The notes below the pieces were generated by a model. The model was not told the DNA's origin. It did no database searches and saw only the letters and a program-made list of their open reading frames with translations. From the NCBI RefSeq assembly GCF_023499255.1, contig NZ_CP092183.1, positions 4,894,501 through 4,958,500 of the forward strand: a stretch of DNA of 64,000 bases, read 5' to 3'. Source of the DNA: Couchioplanes caeruleus. Its GTDB lineage: Bacteria; Actinomycetota; Actinomycetes; Mycobacteriales; Micromonosporaceae. Positions 27,427-35,776 of the stretch are shown in pieces. Every line of letters begins with the position of its first letter. Within the stretch, counting starts at the first letter, position 1. Both the position numbers and the translations under genes were made by a program.

Positions 27427-28293
27427 TCACCGTCCACGCGGCGTGCTACGGGGCACGACGAGAACCGGCCGGTACGCGTGGTGCAGCGTAGCCATCGCCA
27501 CGGACCCCAGCACGATCTCCTCCACCGCCGAGCGCCCGCGCGAGCCCACCACGAGGACCGCGGCGTCGCGCGAGCGGGCGTACGAGCACAGCGCCCCCGC
27601 CGTCGACCGGCCGGAGCCGGGCAGGAGGCCGTCGCGGTGCAGCACCGTGACCGCGCGCCCGCTGACCTCGGGGCCGTGACCGGCGCCGTCCTCCACGGTG
27701 ACCGGGGTGATCTCGCGGCCCGCGAACAGGCTGCCGGCGGCGACCAGCGCGGCGTGCGCCCCGGCCGACCCGTCCCACCCGACGACGACCGGGCCGGCGG
27801 CCAGCGCGGCGGACTCGGCCGCCAGCAGCGGGTGCGGCACCACCAGCACCGGCCGCCGGGCGTAGTGCACGACCATGTCGGACACGCTGCCGAGCAGCGC
27901 CTTGGTGCCGCCCAGCCCGCGTGAGCCCACCACGAGCAGGTCGGCGTCGAGCTTCTCGGCGAGCTCCGCGAACTGCACGCCGTCGCCACCGTACGTGCGC
28001 TCGACGACCGCCTCGGCGTCCCACCCGGCGGCGCGGGCGAGCACGACCCCGGTGCCGGCGACGCGCTCGGCCTCCCGGGCGCCCTCGCGCTCGACAGCCT
28101 CGACGAACCGGTCCACCCCGGCGGTACCGGACCACAGCCGCCGCCGCAGCGTGTCGCTGGCGAACGGGGGCGTCCACAGGTGGACGATGCCGGCGTGCGC
28201 GGCCGGGAACAGCGCCGCGCCCACGCCGATGGCGGCGGTCGCCGCCGGGGAGCCGTCGAAGCCGAGGATGAGTCGAGCAGCGTTACCGGTCAT
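27427..28293 (-). CDS. Universal stress protein, two UspA domains
   Basis: This 288-residue tandem Usp has the motifs GSRGLGGTKALLGSVSDM (first domain) and GSRGRSAVEEIVLGSVAM (second). The first domain starts RLILGFDGSPAATAAIG. The second half is shorter and rich in Gly and Ala. ATG 28293 is the start; its ribosome site is weak. Its promoter has a box at 28329 and a GACGCT hexamer at 28299-28304. It is divergent from an Acg-type nitroreductase, the pairing also seen in mycobacterial dormancy loci. Confidence 0.93.
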   Translation of the reverse strand: MTGNAARLILGFDGSPAATAAIGVGAALFPAAHAGIVHLWTPPFASDTLRRRLWSGTAGVDRFVEAVEREGAREAERVAGTGVVLARAAGWDAEAVVERTYGGDGVQFAELAEKLDADLLVVGSRGLGGTKALLGSVSDMVVHYARRPVLVVPHPLLAAESAALAAGPVVVGWDGSAGAHAALVAAGSLFAGREITPVTVEDGAGHGPEVSGRAVTVLHRDGLLPGSGRSTAGALCSYARSRDAAVLVVGSRGRSAVEEIVLGSVAMATLHHAYRPVLVVPRSTPRGR

Positions 28294-28328
28294 GGTTCCA
28301 GCGTCGCCCGTACGCCCCGGCACGCCCA

Positions 28329-28342
28329 GGGCCGAAGGTCCG
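28329..28342 (-). promoter_or_regulatory. DosR-like box for the USP gene ending at 28293
   Basis: The + strand reads GGGCCGAAGGTCCG preceded by CA, one base from the consensus. On the minus strand GACGCT follows 24 nt later. Whether it also serves the divergent nitroreductase is unclear. Confidence 0.65.
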
Positions 28343-28491
28343 TGCCGGCCGGTTCCCGCGGCCCGGCCGTACCGGCGCACCGCAGGTCCCGCGGGAAGGG
28401 GCCGGACGACTCTGATCCGCGGGACGGCGCGGCGGCGACGCTGACGGCAGAACGTCGCGAAACGCCCGCACACCGAAACGAGGAGGCGGCG

Positions 28492-29493
28492 ATGATGGCC
28501 ACGTCCGGGACCGCTGTCCGTACCGCTCTGAGCAGGGCGGCCCGCGCCGCATTGCTCGCGCCGTCGGTCTTCAACACCCAGCCGTGGCGGTGGCTGCTCT
28601 CCGGCGACACCCTCACGCTGCGCGCCGACCACAGCCGGCAGCTGCCCGACACCGACCCCGAGGGCCGGCTGCTGCTGCTCAGCTGCGGTGCCGCGCTGCA
28701 CCACGCGCGGACCGCGCTGGCCGCCGAGGGCTGGACGCCCGTCGTGCGGCGGCTGCCCGATCCGGCCGACCCGGACCTGCTGGCCGTGGTGCAGATCGGC
28801 GAGCGCGGCGTACCGGACCCGCATGCCCGGACGCTCACCGGGGCGATGCCGCGGCGCCGGACGGACCGGCGGCCCTTCGACGACGTGCCGGTGCCGCGGC
28901 AGACGTTGACGGCACTGCGCCGGCTGGTCTGGCTCGAGGGCGCGTACCTGCACCTCGTGCGCCCGGACCAGGTGTCATTGCTGGCCGCCTCCGAGGAGCT
29001 GGCCGCCGACGCGGAGACCTCGGACCGCGACTACCGCGCGGAGCTCGACGCGTGGACGCACCGTCCGGCGGGCAGCGGCGACGGGATCCCCGCGGAGACC
29101 TCCGTGCATCCGACCCGCCGCCCGGTGCCCGTACGCGACTTCGACCCCGACGGCGGCGCGGACCTCGACCCGGGGCCGGGCACCGACGGCGGGGCCGCGT
29201 ACGCGGTCCTGTTCGGCCTGGCGCACCGCCCCCTGGACCTGCTGCGCGGCGGTGAGGCGTTGTCGGCGTTGCTGCTGGAGGCCACCGCGGCCGGCCTGGC
29301 CACCGCACCGCTGAGCGACGCGGTCGAGGTCAGCTGGCCCCGCAACCTGCTGCGCGCGATGCTCGGCGGGCCCGGCGAGCCGTTCCTCGTCGTCCGGCTC
29401 GGCCACCGCGCGGCCGACTCCGAGCTGCCGCCGGTGCCGCGCCGGCCGGCGGCCGACGTGATCGTGCCGGGCCCGCAGCTCCCGATCCGGTGA
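28492..29493 (+). CDS. Acg-type nitroreductase family protein (copy 1)
   Basis: This 333-residue flavoprotein-like protein matches the Acg group of nitroreductases, which in mycobacteria (Acg and relatives) are DosR-controlled. Motifs are APSVFNTQPWRW (22-33), PRRRTDRRPFDD (about 121-132) and GLATAPLSDAVEVSW near the C-terminus. The group keeps the FMN-fold but substrates are not settled; nitro compounds or quinones are candidates. ATG 28492 follows GAGGAGGCGGCG. The protein at 31756 is its close paralogue. Confidence 0.9.
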   Translation: MMATSGTAVRTALSRAARAALLAPSVFNTQPWRWLLSGDTLTLRADHSRQLPDTDPEGRLLLLSCGAALHHARTALAAEGWTPVVRRLPDPADPDLLAVVQIGERGVPDPHARTLTGAMPRRRTDRRPFDDVPVPRQTLTALRRLVWLEGAYLHLVRPDQVSLLAASEELAADAETSDRDYRAELDAWTHRPAGSGDGIPAETSVHPTRRPVPVRDFDPDGGADLDPGPGTDGGAAYAVLFGLAHRPLDLLRGGEALSALLLEATAAGLATAPLSDAVEVSWPRNLLRAMLGGPGEPFLVVRLGHRAADSELPPVPRRPAADVIVPGPQLPIR

Positions 29494-29621
29494 TCGGGCC
29501 CGGTGGCGCTCGCACGGTACGGTTTGCAGGCGATCCACGCGACGACGAGTGAGGTGATGACGGTGCACCCGATCTAGTGACGGCCCCGGCCCGGGGCGTC
29601 ACGGAGCCGGAAGGTGCCCGT

Positions 29622-29909
29622 ATGAGCAGGACCGACAAGACTCGCCCCCGGTGGGTGCAGCTGGCCGACGTCCCGATGGTGACGTGCGTTCCCCGTCATG
29701 ATCATCGGTTCGGTCCGTGCACCCTGCCGGCGCGGGTCACCCCGGACGGCGCGGCGCGTGACGGCCGCTGCCGCTGGGATGCCACCGCGTCGAACTGGTT
29801 CCGTCGCTATGACAACGACGGATACCGCGAGTGGAGCCACATCAAGCGCGCCGAGCGCCGCCGCAGCCGCCACCAGGCCCGCCGCGAGTTGCGCGCCCGG
29901 GTGGACTGA
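29622..29909 (+). CDS. Small conserved-looking basic protein of unknown function
   Basis: This 95-residue protein begins SRTDKTRPRWVQLADVP and ends in an Arg-rich helix (HIKRAERRRSRHQARRELR). The middle has two Cys (about 28 and 34), several His and aromatic residues, and a GRCRWDATASNWFRRYDN stretch. The composition suggests a nucleic-acid or metal contact, but no family was recognised. ATG 29622 follows GGAAGG. It is followed by a perfect hairpin shared with the convergent CBS-BON gene. Confidence 0.7.
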   Translation: MSRTDKTRPRWVQLADVPMVTCVPRHDHRFGPCTLPARVTPDGAARDGRCRWDATASNWFRRYDNDGYREWSHIKRAERRRSRHQARRELRARVD

Positions 29910-29917
29910 ACACGTCA

Positions 29918-29947
29918 GAGGAGGCCGGCGGATCCGCCGGCCTCCTC
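29918..29947. terminator. Perfect 30-bp palindrome terminator
   Basis: GAGGAGGCCGGCGGA and its exact complement form a 15+15 palindrome. It sits between converging genes (ends at 29909 and 29960) and likely stops both transcripts. Confidence 0.8.
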
Positions 29948-29959
29948 GTCGCGTACGGG

Positions 29960-30652
29960 TCAGGCGACGCCGAACGGCGTACCCAGATCCGAACCGGCCA
30001 TCATGCTGTCGTCCACGTCGTACGTGAGCCCGTCGGCGACGCCCACCACGCCCGGCACCTGGCGGGCCAGCGAGGCGATCCGCTCGGCGGCCGAGCGGAA
30101 GTGCACCCGTCCACGCAGCGTCACCACGCCGTCCCGGGCCTCCACGCGGACCGTGGCGTCCGGGGCGCCGAGCGCGTGCGGCAGGATCTCGTCCACCACG
30201 TCGCGGCGGACGTCCTCGTCGGTGCGCAGGTGCACCTTGAGCAGGTCGCCGCGGGAGACGATGCCGATCAGCCGGCCCAGGTCGTCCTCGACGGGCAGCC
30301 GCTTGACCTGCGCCTGGTGCATCCGGCGGGCGGCGGCCGCGACGGACAGCGACGGCAGGACCGTCACCACCGGGGAGGTCATCACGTCCCCGGCCGTACG
30401 CGCACCGGCCTTGGCCTGCTCGGCGCGGCGCCGGCGGCTCACGACGAGCCGCGGCCGCCCGCCGGCCGCCTCGACCTTGTGCATCAGGTCGGCCTCCGAC
30501 ACGATCCCGACCACCCGCTGGAACCGGGTGACCACCGGCACGGCACTCACCCGCCGGCTGATCAGCAGATCCACCACCGCCCGGTACGGCGTGCCGGTCT
30601 GGACCGCGACGACGTCCCTGGTCATCACGTCGTCCACCCGCCACAGTCTCAT
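29960..30652 (-). CDS. CBS-domain pair plus BON domain protein (paralogue)
   Basis: This 230-residue protein has the same order as the one at 22873: CBS (about 8-58), CBS (86-143) and BON (150-222). Shared motifs include VDDVMTRDVVAVQTGTPYRA, IGIVSRGDLLKVHLRTDED and a C-terminal YDVDDS. Both copies are the same length, which implies duplication within the regulon. Adenylate binding and membrane contact are expected from the family. ATG 30652 follows AAGGAGGGACGGTC. The box at 30709 and TAGCGT at 30680 repeat the paralogue's promoter. Confidence 0.93.
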   Translation of the reverse strand: MRLWRVDDVMTRDVVAVQTGTPYRAVVDLLISRRVSAVPVVTRFQRVVGIVSEADLMHKVEAAGGRPRLVVSRRRRAEQAKAGARTAGDVMTSPVVTVLPSLSVAAAARRMHQAQVKRLPVEDDLGRLIGIVSRGDLLKVHLRTDEDVRRDVVDEILPHALGAPDATVRVEARDGVVTLRGRVHFRSAAERIASLARQVPGVVGVADGLTYDVDDSMMAGSDLGTPFGVA

Positions 30653-30708
30653 GACCGTCCCTCCTTCTGTCCGCCTCCGACGCTACGGCGACCAGGTGAC
30701 GGCCGTCA

Positions 30709-30722
30709 GGGCCGTGCGGCCC
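30709..30722 (-). promoter_or_regulatory. DosR-like box for the second CBS-BON gene
   Basis: GGGCCGTGCGGCCC preceded by TCA on the + strand. TAGCGT (30680-30685 on the minus strand) is exactly 23 nt away, as in the paralogue. Confidence 0.65.
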
Positions 30723-30730
30723 GCGCAGGC

Positions 30731-30744
30731 GGGACCGGGTGCCC
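30731..30744 (+). promoter_or_regulatory. DosR-like box for the USP gene at 30805
   Basis: GGGACCGGGTGCCC followed by CTG, 10 of 14 to the consensus. GACGAT (30769-30774) follows 24 nt later. It lies 8 nt from the 30709 box, so the divergent promoters are back to back. Confidence 0.5.
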
Positions 30745-30804
30745 CTGTCCCGCGGGGCGGGGGCGGCCGACGATGAGGGAAGCGCCGGCCCGAAGGAGCA
30801 CGCC

Positions 30805-31701
30805 ATGGCACGCAACGACATCGTCGTGGGCACCGACGGCACGATGGCCGGGGCGGCGGCGGTGCGGTGGGCGGCCGCCGAGGCCGCCCGGCGCAACGTC
30901 CTGCTGCGCGTCGTGCACTGCTTCGACTGGGACTACGACTCGTCGCGGCAGGGCTGCGGCAGCGGGTCGGCCGACGCCGCCCGGCAGCTCGCCGACGCGG
31001 TCACGTCCGCCGCCCTGCACCAGGCCCGGGCCGTCGCGCCCGGCATCTGGCTGGAGGCGGACGCGCTGATCGGCGACGCGGCTTCGCACCTCGTCGAGGT
31101 CTCCGGCACCGTCGGCCTCGTGGTCGTCGGCAGCCGCAGCCGCGGCGGGCTCGCCGGCCTGCTGCTGGGATCGGTGAGCCGGCGCGTCGCCGTGCACGCC
31201 TCGTGCCCGGTCGTCGTCGTGCGGGGCCGCGAGGATCTCCGCGACGGGCCGGTCGCCGCCGGCGTCGACCTCTCGGCGCGCGGGGAGCTGGTGCTGCAGC
31301 AGGCGTACGAGACCGCCGAGGCGCTGGGCTGCTCCCTGCGGGTGGTGCACAGCTGCACCCCGGCCGTCGCGCCGTGGGTGGGCGCCGTGCCGGCAGCCGC
31401 CCCGGCCTATTTCGACGACGACGGCGAACGGGACCGCCTGCACGCCGTCCTGGGACCCTGGCAGGACAAGTTCCCGCTGGTCAGCACCAACCTCACCATG
31501 TCGCACCAGCCCGCCGCGAGCGCCCTCGCCGCGGCCTCCCGGCAGGCCCGCCTGCTGGTCGTGGGAAGCCACGGGCACGGCACGGTCGCGGGCACGCTGC
31601 TCGGCTCGACCAGCCTGTACCTGCTGCACCACGCGGACTGCCCGGTGCTGGTGATCCGTACCCGCGGCAAGGACCCGTCATCCCGGGACCTTCGGCCCTG
31701 A
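30805..31701 (+). CDS. Universal stress protein, two UspA domains
   Basis: This 298-residue tandem Usp shows GSRSRGGLAGLLLGSVSRR in the first domain and GSHGHGTVAGTLLGSTSLY in the second. ATG 30805 follows AAGGAGCACGCC. A curious detail is that its last codons, SSRDLRP and the stop, are the DosR-like box of the next gene, so the protein tail is constrained by the site. It lies between a CBS-BON gene and two nitroreductases. Confidence 0.94.
   Translation: MARNDIVVGTDGTMAGAAAVRWAAAEAARRNVLLRVVHCFDWDYDSSRQGCGSGSADAARQLADAVTSAALHQARAVAPGIWLEADALIGDAASHLVEVSGTVGLVVVGSRSRGGLAGLLLGSVSRRVAVHASCPVVVVRGREDLRDGPVAAGVDLSARGELVLQQAYETAEALGCSLRVVHSCTPAVAPWVGAVPAAAPAYFDDDGERDRLHAVLGPWQDKFPLVSTNLTMSHQPAASALAAASRQARLLVVGSHGHGTVAGTLLGSTSLYLLHHADCPVLVIRTRGKDPSSRDLRP
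31685..31698 (+). promoter_or_regulatory. DosR-like box inside the end of a USP gene
   Basis: GGGACCTTCGGCCC followed by TGA, a perfect copy of the window consensus. It covers the last codons of the USP and its TGA supplies that gene's stop. CACCGT (31723-31728) follows 24 nt later, before the nitroreductase at 31756. Confidence 0.78.
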
Positions 31702-31755
31702 CCCGCCGGGTGGCCGCCCCGGCACCGTGGGACGAGAAGGCAGGAGGTTCCCACC

Positions 31756-32757
31756 ATGACCACACGAAACGACCGGCCGGCCCGATCGGACGCCGCCGAG
31801 GCGCTCGAGGCCGCGGCCCGCGTGTCCCTGCATGCACCGTCCGTCTTCAACACCCAGCCGTGGCGCTGGCGCCTCACCGGCGACACCCTCGCGCTGTACG
31901 CCGACACCTCCCGCGCGCTGCGCGCCACCGACCCCGACGGGCGGCTGCTGATGCTCAGCTGCGGCGCCGCGCTGCACCACGTCCGGGTGGCCCTGGCGGC
32001 CGCCGGCTGGAGCGCGCACGTCGTACGGCGGCCCGAGGGCGGCGAGCCGGACCTGCTCGCGCTCGTCACGGTCACCGGCCGGCAGGCGCCCGACGCCGAG
32101 GCCGCACGTCTGGTCGAGGCGGTGCCCCGGCGGCGCACCGACCGGCGCGCGTACTCCGAGCGGGGCGTGCCCGAGCAGACCCTCGACCAGCTTCGCCGCA
32201 CGGTCGAGGCCGAGGAGGCGTACCTGCACGTCGTGCGGCGCGACCAGATGCCGATGCTGGCCACCTCCACCGCGCACGCCGCGGACGCCGAGCTGCACGA
32301 CTCCGCGTACCGCGAGGAGCTGCAGCGGTGGACGCACCGGCCGCAGGACAGCGGCGACGGCGTTCCCGCCGCGACCGCGGTCCGGCAGGGGCCCCGCCGG
32401 GTGCCGGTGCGCGACTACGCGCCCGACGGGACGCCCGGGCTGGCGGTCGGCGACGGCTTCGACCTGGGCGCCGCGTACGTCGTGCTGTTCGGGCTCACCG
32501 AGCGGCCCGAGGACCTGCTGCGCGGCGGTGAGGCCCTGTCCGCGCTGCTGCTGGGCGCCACCGCGGATGGGCTGGCCACCGCGCCGCTGAGCGACACCAT
32601 CGAGGTCGAGTGGCCGCGCCGGCTGCTCACCGACCTGCTCGCGGGCGTCGGCGTGCCGTACGTCGTCGTGCGCCTGGGCTACGGCGACACCACCGAGCCG
32701 CTGCCGCCGGCGCCGCGCCGGCGGGCCGAGGACGTCATCGAGGTCGGCGAGAGATGA
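31756..32757 (+). CDS. Acg-type nitroreductase family protein (copy 2)
   Basis: This 333-residue protein is close to copy 1 throughout: HAPSVFNTQPWRWRLTGDTL, PRRRTDRRAYSERGVP, EDLLRGGEALSALLLGA and a matching C-terminus. The identical length supports a recent duplication. The group resembles mycobacterial Acg, a DosR-regulated nitroreductase homologue. ATG 31756 follows AAGGCAGGAGG. The gene overlaps the beginning of an open stretch leading to copy 3, separated by 29 bp, suggesting one operon. Confidence 0.9.
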   Translation: MTTRNDRPARSDAAEALEAAARVSLHAPSVFNTQPWRWRLTGDTLALYADTSRALRATDPDGRLLMLSCGAALHHVRVALAAAGWSAHVVRRPEGGEPDLLALVTVTGRQAPDAEAARLVEAVPRRRTDRRAYSERGVPEQTLDQLRRTVEAEEAYLHVVRRDQMPMLATSTAHAADAELHDSAYREELQRWTHRPQDSGDGVPAATAVRQGPRRVPVRDYAPDGTPGLAVGDGFDLGAAYVVLFGLTERPEDLLRGGEALSALLLGATADGLATAPLSDTIEVEWPRRLLTDLLAGVGVPYVVVRLGYGDTTEPLPPAPRRRAEDVIEVGER

Positions 32758-32786
32758 ACGCCTGCGACCGCGAAGGAGCACCAGTC

Positions 32787-33752
32787 ATGACCACCGCATC
32801 GTACGACGCGGCGACCCTGCGGATCGCCGCCGCGGCCGCGGTCCGGGCGCCGTCGCTGCACAACAGCCAGCCGTGGCTGTTCCGGCTGCGCGACGGCGGC
32901 ATCGAGGTGCTCAGCGACCCGGCGCGGCAGCTGGCGATCGCCGACAGCACGGGCTGGGCGGTACGGATCGCCTGCGGGGCAGCCACGTACAACGCCCAGC
33001 TGGCGCTGGCGGTCAACGGGACGCCGGCGCACGTGGAACTGCGCCCGTACCCGTCGGAGCCGGACGTCGTCGCGCGCCTGATCCCGGCCGTGCCGCGGCC
33101 CGCGACGTACGCCGAGCAGGAGCTGTTCGCCGCGGTCCCGCGCCGCTGCAGCAACCGCCGCCCGTTCTGGCCGGACCCGGTGCCCTCGGAGGCCCGCATC
33201 CGGATCATCGACGCCGCGCACGCCGAGGGCGGCTGGCTGGACCTGCTCGTCGGGATGACCGCGCTCAGCGGCTTCGCGCAGATCGCCCGCAGCGCCGACC
33301 GGGTGCTGCGGCGCGACCCCGCGTACCGGTCGGAGATGGCGACCTGGACGCACGCCGACGCCGCCCCCGACGGGGTGCCGGCGACCGCCGGCGCGCCCGT
33401 CCCCGAGCCGCAGGACCTGCTGCCCCAGCGGCCGTTCACCGAGCGCCGCCGCGCGCCCGGGCACGACTTCGAGGCGGAGCCGCTGATCGCGATCCTCGGC
33501 ACGAACGGGAACCGGGCGGTCGACCAGATCGCCGCCGGGCAGATCCTGCAGCGGGTGCTGCTGACCGTCACGGACGCGGGGCTGGCCTGCTCGATGATCT
33601 CGCAGCCCATCGAGGTGCCGACCGCCCGCGAGCACCTGCGCCAGTCGCTGCGCCGCTCCGGCACGCCGCAGATGGCGCTGCGCATCGGGTACGGCGACCC
33701 CGGCCGCCCCACCCCCCGCCGCGACCTGGACGACCTGATCGTGGGCAGGTGA
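32787..33752 (+). CDS. Acg-type nitroreductase family protein (copy 3, divergent)
   Basis: This 321-residue protein has the same skeleton (RAPSLHNSQPWLFRL, PRRCSNRRPFWPDPVPSE, LACSMISQPIEVP) but differs in many positions from copies 1 and 2. It probably kept the FMN-fold with another substrate. ATG 32787 follows GAAGGAGCACCAGTC. An ATG at 32754 overlapping the copy 2 stop is rejected because it lacks a ribosome site. No separate box was found, so it should be expressed with copy 2. Confidence 0.88.
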   Translation: MTTASYDAATLRIAAAAAVRAPSLHNSQPWLFRLRDGGIEVLSDPARQLAIADSTGWAVRIACGAATYNAQLALAVNGTPAHVELRPYPSEPDVVARLIPAVPRPATYAEQELFAAVPRRCSNRRPFWPDPVPSEARIRIIDAAHAEGGWLDLLVGMTALSGFAQIARSADRVLRRDPAYRSEMATWTHADAAPDGVPATAGAPVPEPQDLLPQRPFTERRRAPGHDFEAEPLIAILGTNGNRAVDQIAAGQILQRVLLTVTDAGLACSMISQPIEVPTAREHLRQSLRRSGTPQMALRIGYGDPGRPTPRRDLDDLIVGR

Positions 33753-33818
33753 CGACGCTTACCTTCCCCGTACGCGACGCTGACGGTGGTCGATCTCCCG
33801 CCGCCTAGCGTGCCGCCC

Positions 33819-35282
33819 ATGATGAACTCCCTGATGCGCGCGGGCACGGCGGTCGCCGCCGTGGCCGCGCTGCTCACCGCGACGGCAGGAGCCTGCTCCG
33901 GGCCGCGGGACCCGCACGGCGGCACGGCCGGACGGACGAACGTCGTCCTCGTCCTCACCGACGACCTGTCCATGGACCTGATCCGGTACATGCCCGGGGT
34001 GCGGGCACTCGCCGCGGACGGCACCACGTTCACGGACTACACGGTCACGGATTCGCTCTGCTGCCCCTCGCGATCGTCCATCTTCACCGGCCGGTACCCG
34101 CACAACACCGGTGTCTTCACGAACGGCGGGAACGACGGCGGGTTCCGGGTCTTCCAGCGGGAACAGGAGGCCGACACGTTCGCCACGACCCTGCAGCGGT
34201 CCGGCTACCGCACCGCGATGATGGGCAAGTACCTCAACGAGTACCTGCCCGGCCGCGACGGCGTCCGCCCGGGCTGGACCGAATGGGACGTCGCCGGTAA
34301 CGCCTACGGCGAGTACGACTACAACCTCAACGAGAACGGCTCGGTCAAGCACTACGGCAGGCAGCCCGCCGACTACCTCACCGACGTGATCGGGGGCAGG
34401 GCGACCGCCTTCGTCACCGCGTCGGCCCGGGCCGGCGCGCCGTTCCTGCTGGAGGTCGCCACGTTCGCGCCGCACGGCCCGTACGTGCCGGCGCCGCAGG
34501 ACGCGGCGTCGTTCCCGGGGCTCACCGCGCCGCGCGGGCCCGCGTACGACAGGCTGCCGACCGGCGCTCCGACGTGGCTGGCCGACCGGCAGCCGCTGAC
34601 CGCGAGCGAGAAGACCGCGATCGACACCGCCTACCGCAAGCGCGTGCAGTCCGTGCAGTCGGTCGACCGGTTGCTCGGGAATCTGCGGCAGACCCTGGTG
34701 CGGGCCGGGGTGGCCGACCGTACCGTCGTGGTTTTCAGCTCCGACAACGGCTACCACATGGGCGAGTACCGCCTGAACCCCGGCAAGCAGACCGCCTTCG
34801 ACACCGATGTGCACGTACCCCTGATCGTGGCCGGTGCCGGCGTCCGCAAGGGCGCGACCGTCGACGCGGCGGTGCAGAACATCGACCTGCGTCCCACCTT
34901 CGAGGAGCTGGGCGGCGTCACCCGGGGATCCGCCGTGGACGGCAGCAGCCTCGTTCCCCTGCTGCGCGACGGACGTGCGGGCCGGTGGCGAGCGACCGGC
35001 CTGGTCGAGCACCACGGCCCGGACCACGTCGCCGGGGATCCGGACAAGCCGGCGCCGGCCAGCGGCAACCCGCCGACGTACGCGGCGTTGCGCGCCCCGG
35101 GATACACCTACGTCGAGTACGCCGATGGCAGCACGGAGTACTACGACCGGGCCACCGATCCGTACCAGCTGACCAACGAGGCCGGTGACCTCCCGGCGGC
35201 GAGAAAGGCCGCGCTGCACACCACCCTCGAGCGGCTCCGGACGTGCCGGGGCGGCGAGGCCTGCCGGGCGGCGGCCGGCTGA
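33819..35282 (+). CDS. Secreted sulfatase family protein
   Basis: This 487-residue protein is a sulfatase of the alkaline-phosphatase superfamily, likely acting on sulfate esters outside the membrane. The metal site is NVVLVLTDDL near residue 44, and the CxPSR motif is C81-CPSR, where the cysteine becomes formylglycine. The SSDNGYHMGEYRL motif carries further metal ligands. The N-terminus is a signal peptide ending TATAGAC, possibly a lipoprotein cleavage site although the usual Leu is missing. Two adjacent ATGs (33819 and 33822) are possible starts. No box was found, so it is probably outside the stress regulon. Confidence 0.92.
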   Translation: MMNSLMRAGTAVAAVAALLTATAGACSGPRDPHGGTAGRTNVVLVLTDDLSMDLIRYMPGVRALAADGTTFTDYTVTDSLCCPSRSSIFTGRYPHNTGVFTNGGNDGGFRVFQREQEADTFATTLQRSGYRTAMMGKYLNEYLPGRDGVRPGWTEWDVAGNAYGEYDYNLNENGSVKHYGRQPADYLTDVIGGRATAFVTASARAGAPFLLEVATFAPHGPYVPAPQDAASFPGLTAPRGPAYDRLPTGAPTWLADRQPLTASEKTAIDTAYRKRVQSVQSVDRLLGNLRQTLVRAGVADRTVVVFSSDNGYHMGEYRLNPGKQTAFDTDVHVPLIVAGAGVRKGATVDAAVQNIDLRPTFEELGGVTRGSAVDGSSLVPLLRDGRAGRWRATGLVEHHGPDHVAGDPDKPAPASGNPPTYAALRAPGYTYVEYADGSTEYYDRATDPYQLTNEAGDLPAARKAALHTTLERLRTCRGGEACRAAAG

Positions 35283-35307
35283 CCGGTCGCGAAGTCCCCG
35301 GCGGAAC

Positions 35308-35321
35308 AGGCCGTCCGGCCC
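35308..35321 (+). promoter_or_regulatory. Candidate DosR-like box for the SHOCT gene
   Basis: AGGCCGTCCGGCCC, 10 of 14 to the consensus. CAGCAT (35345-35350) follows exactly 23 nt later, which supports it. Confidence 0.45.
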
Positions 35322-35379
35322 GTGCCGCCGCGGGACAGGCGGATCAGCATGGACGCAGCCACACAGAGAGGACCGGACC

Positions 35380-35628
35380 ATGATGTTCTACGGACACGGC
35401 ATGGGTGCCGGAGGCTGGATCCTGATGCTGCTCACCGTGGCGCTGCTGGCCACGCTCGTGGTCGTCGTCATCGTGCGCCCGCTCGCCGGGCACGACACCG
35501 CGCCGCGCGCCACCTGCGACCCGGCCGCGGACGCCGAGCGGGTGCTGGCCGACCGGCTGGCCCGCGGTGACATCGACATCACCGAGTACGAGCAGCGCGT
35601 GCACACCCTGCGAGCCGCGCGACGGTGA
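35380..35628 (+). CDS. SHOCT-domain membrane protein
   Basis: This 82-residue protein has one membrane helix (about 11-33, GGWILMLLTVALLATLVVVV) followed by a SHOCT domain (55-82): ADRLARGDIDITEYEQRVHTL. SHOCT is a short C-terminal motif that often mediates oligomers. The ATG at 35380 follows GAGAGGACCGGACC; a second ATG directly follows. Its neighbour is an SRPBCC protein on the other strand. A box at 35308 suggests membership of the stress set. Confidence 0.85.
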   Translation: MMFYGHGMGAGGWILMLLTVALLATLVVVVIVRPLAGHDTAPRATCDPAADAERVLADRLARGDIDITEYEQRVHTLRAARR

Positions 35629-35776
35629 CGGCGGGCATCCCGGCCGGCGGTCCGGCGGGGACGGGACGTGCGGGTGATCGCGTATCTCGCGTTGCTGACG
35701 CCGTACCCGCCGTTCCGGCTGGACCAGGGCGACCGGGAGCCCGGCGACGGCCTCCACCTGCGGAAGCTGAGAAGGC

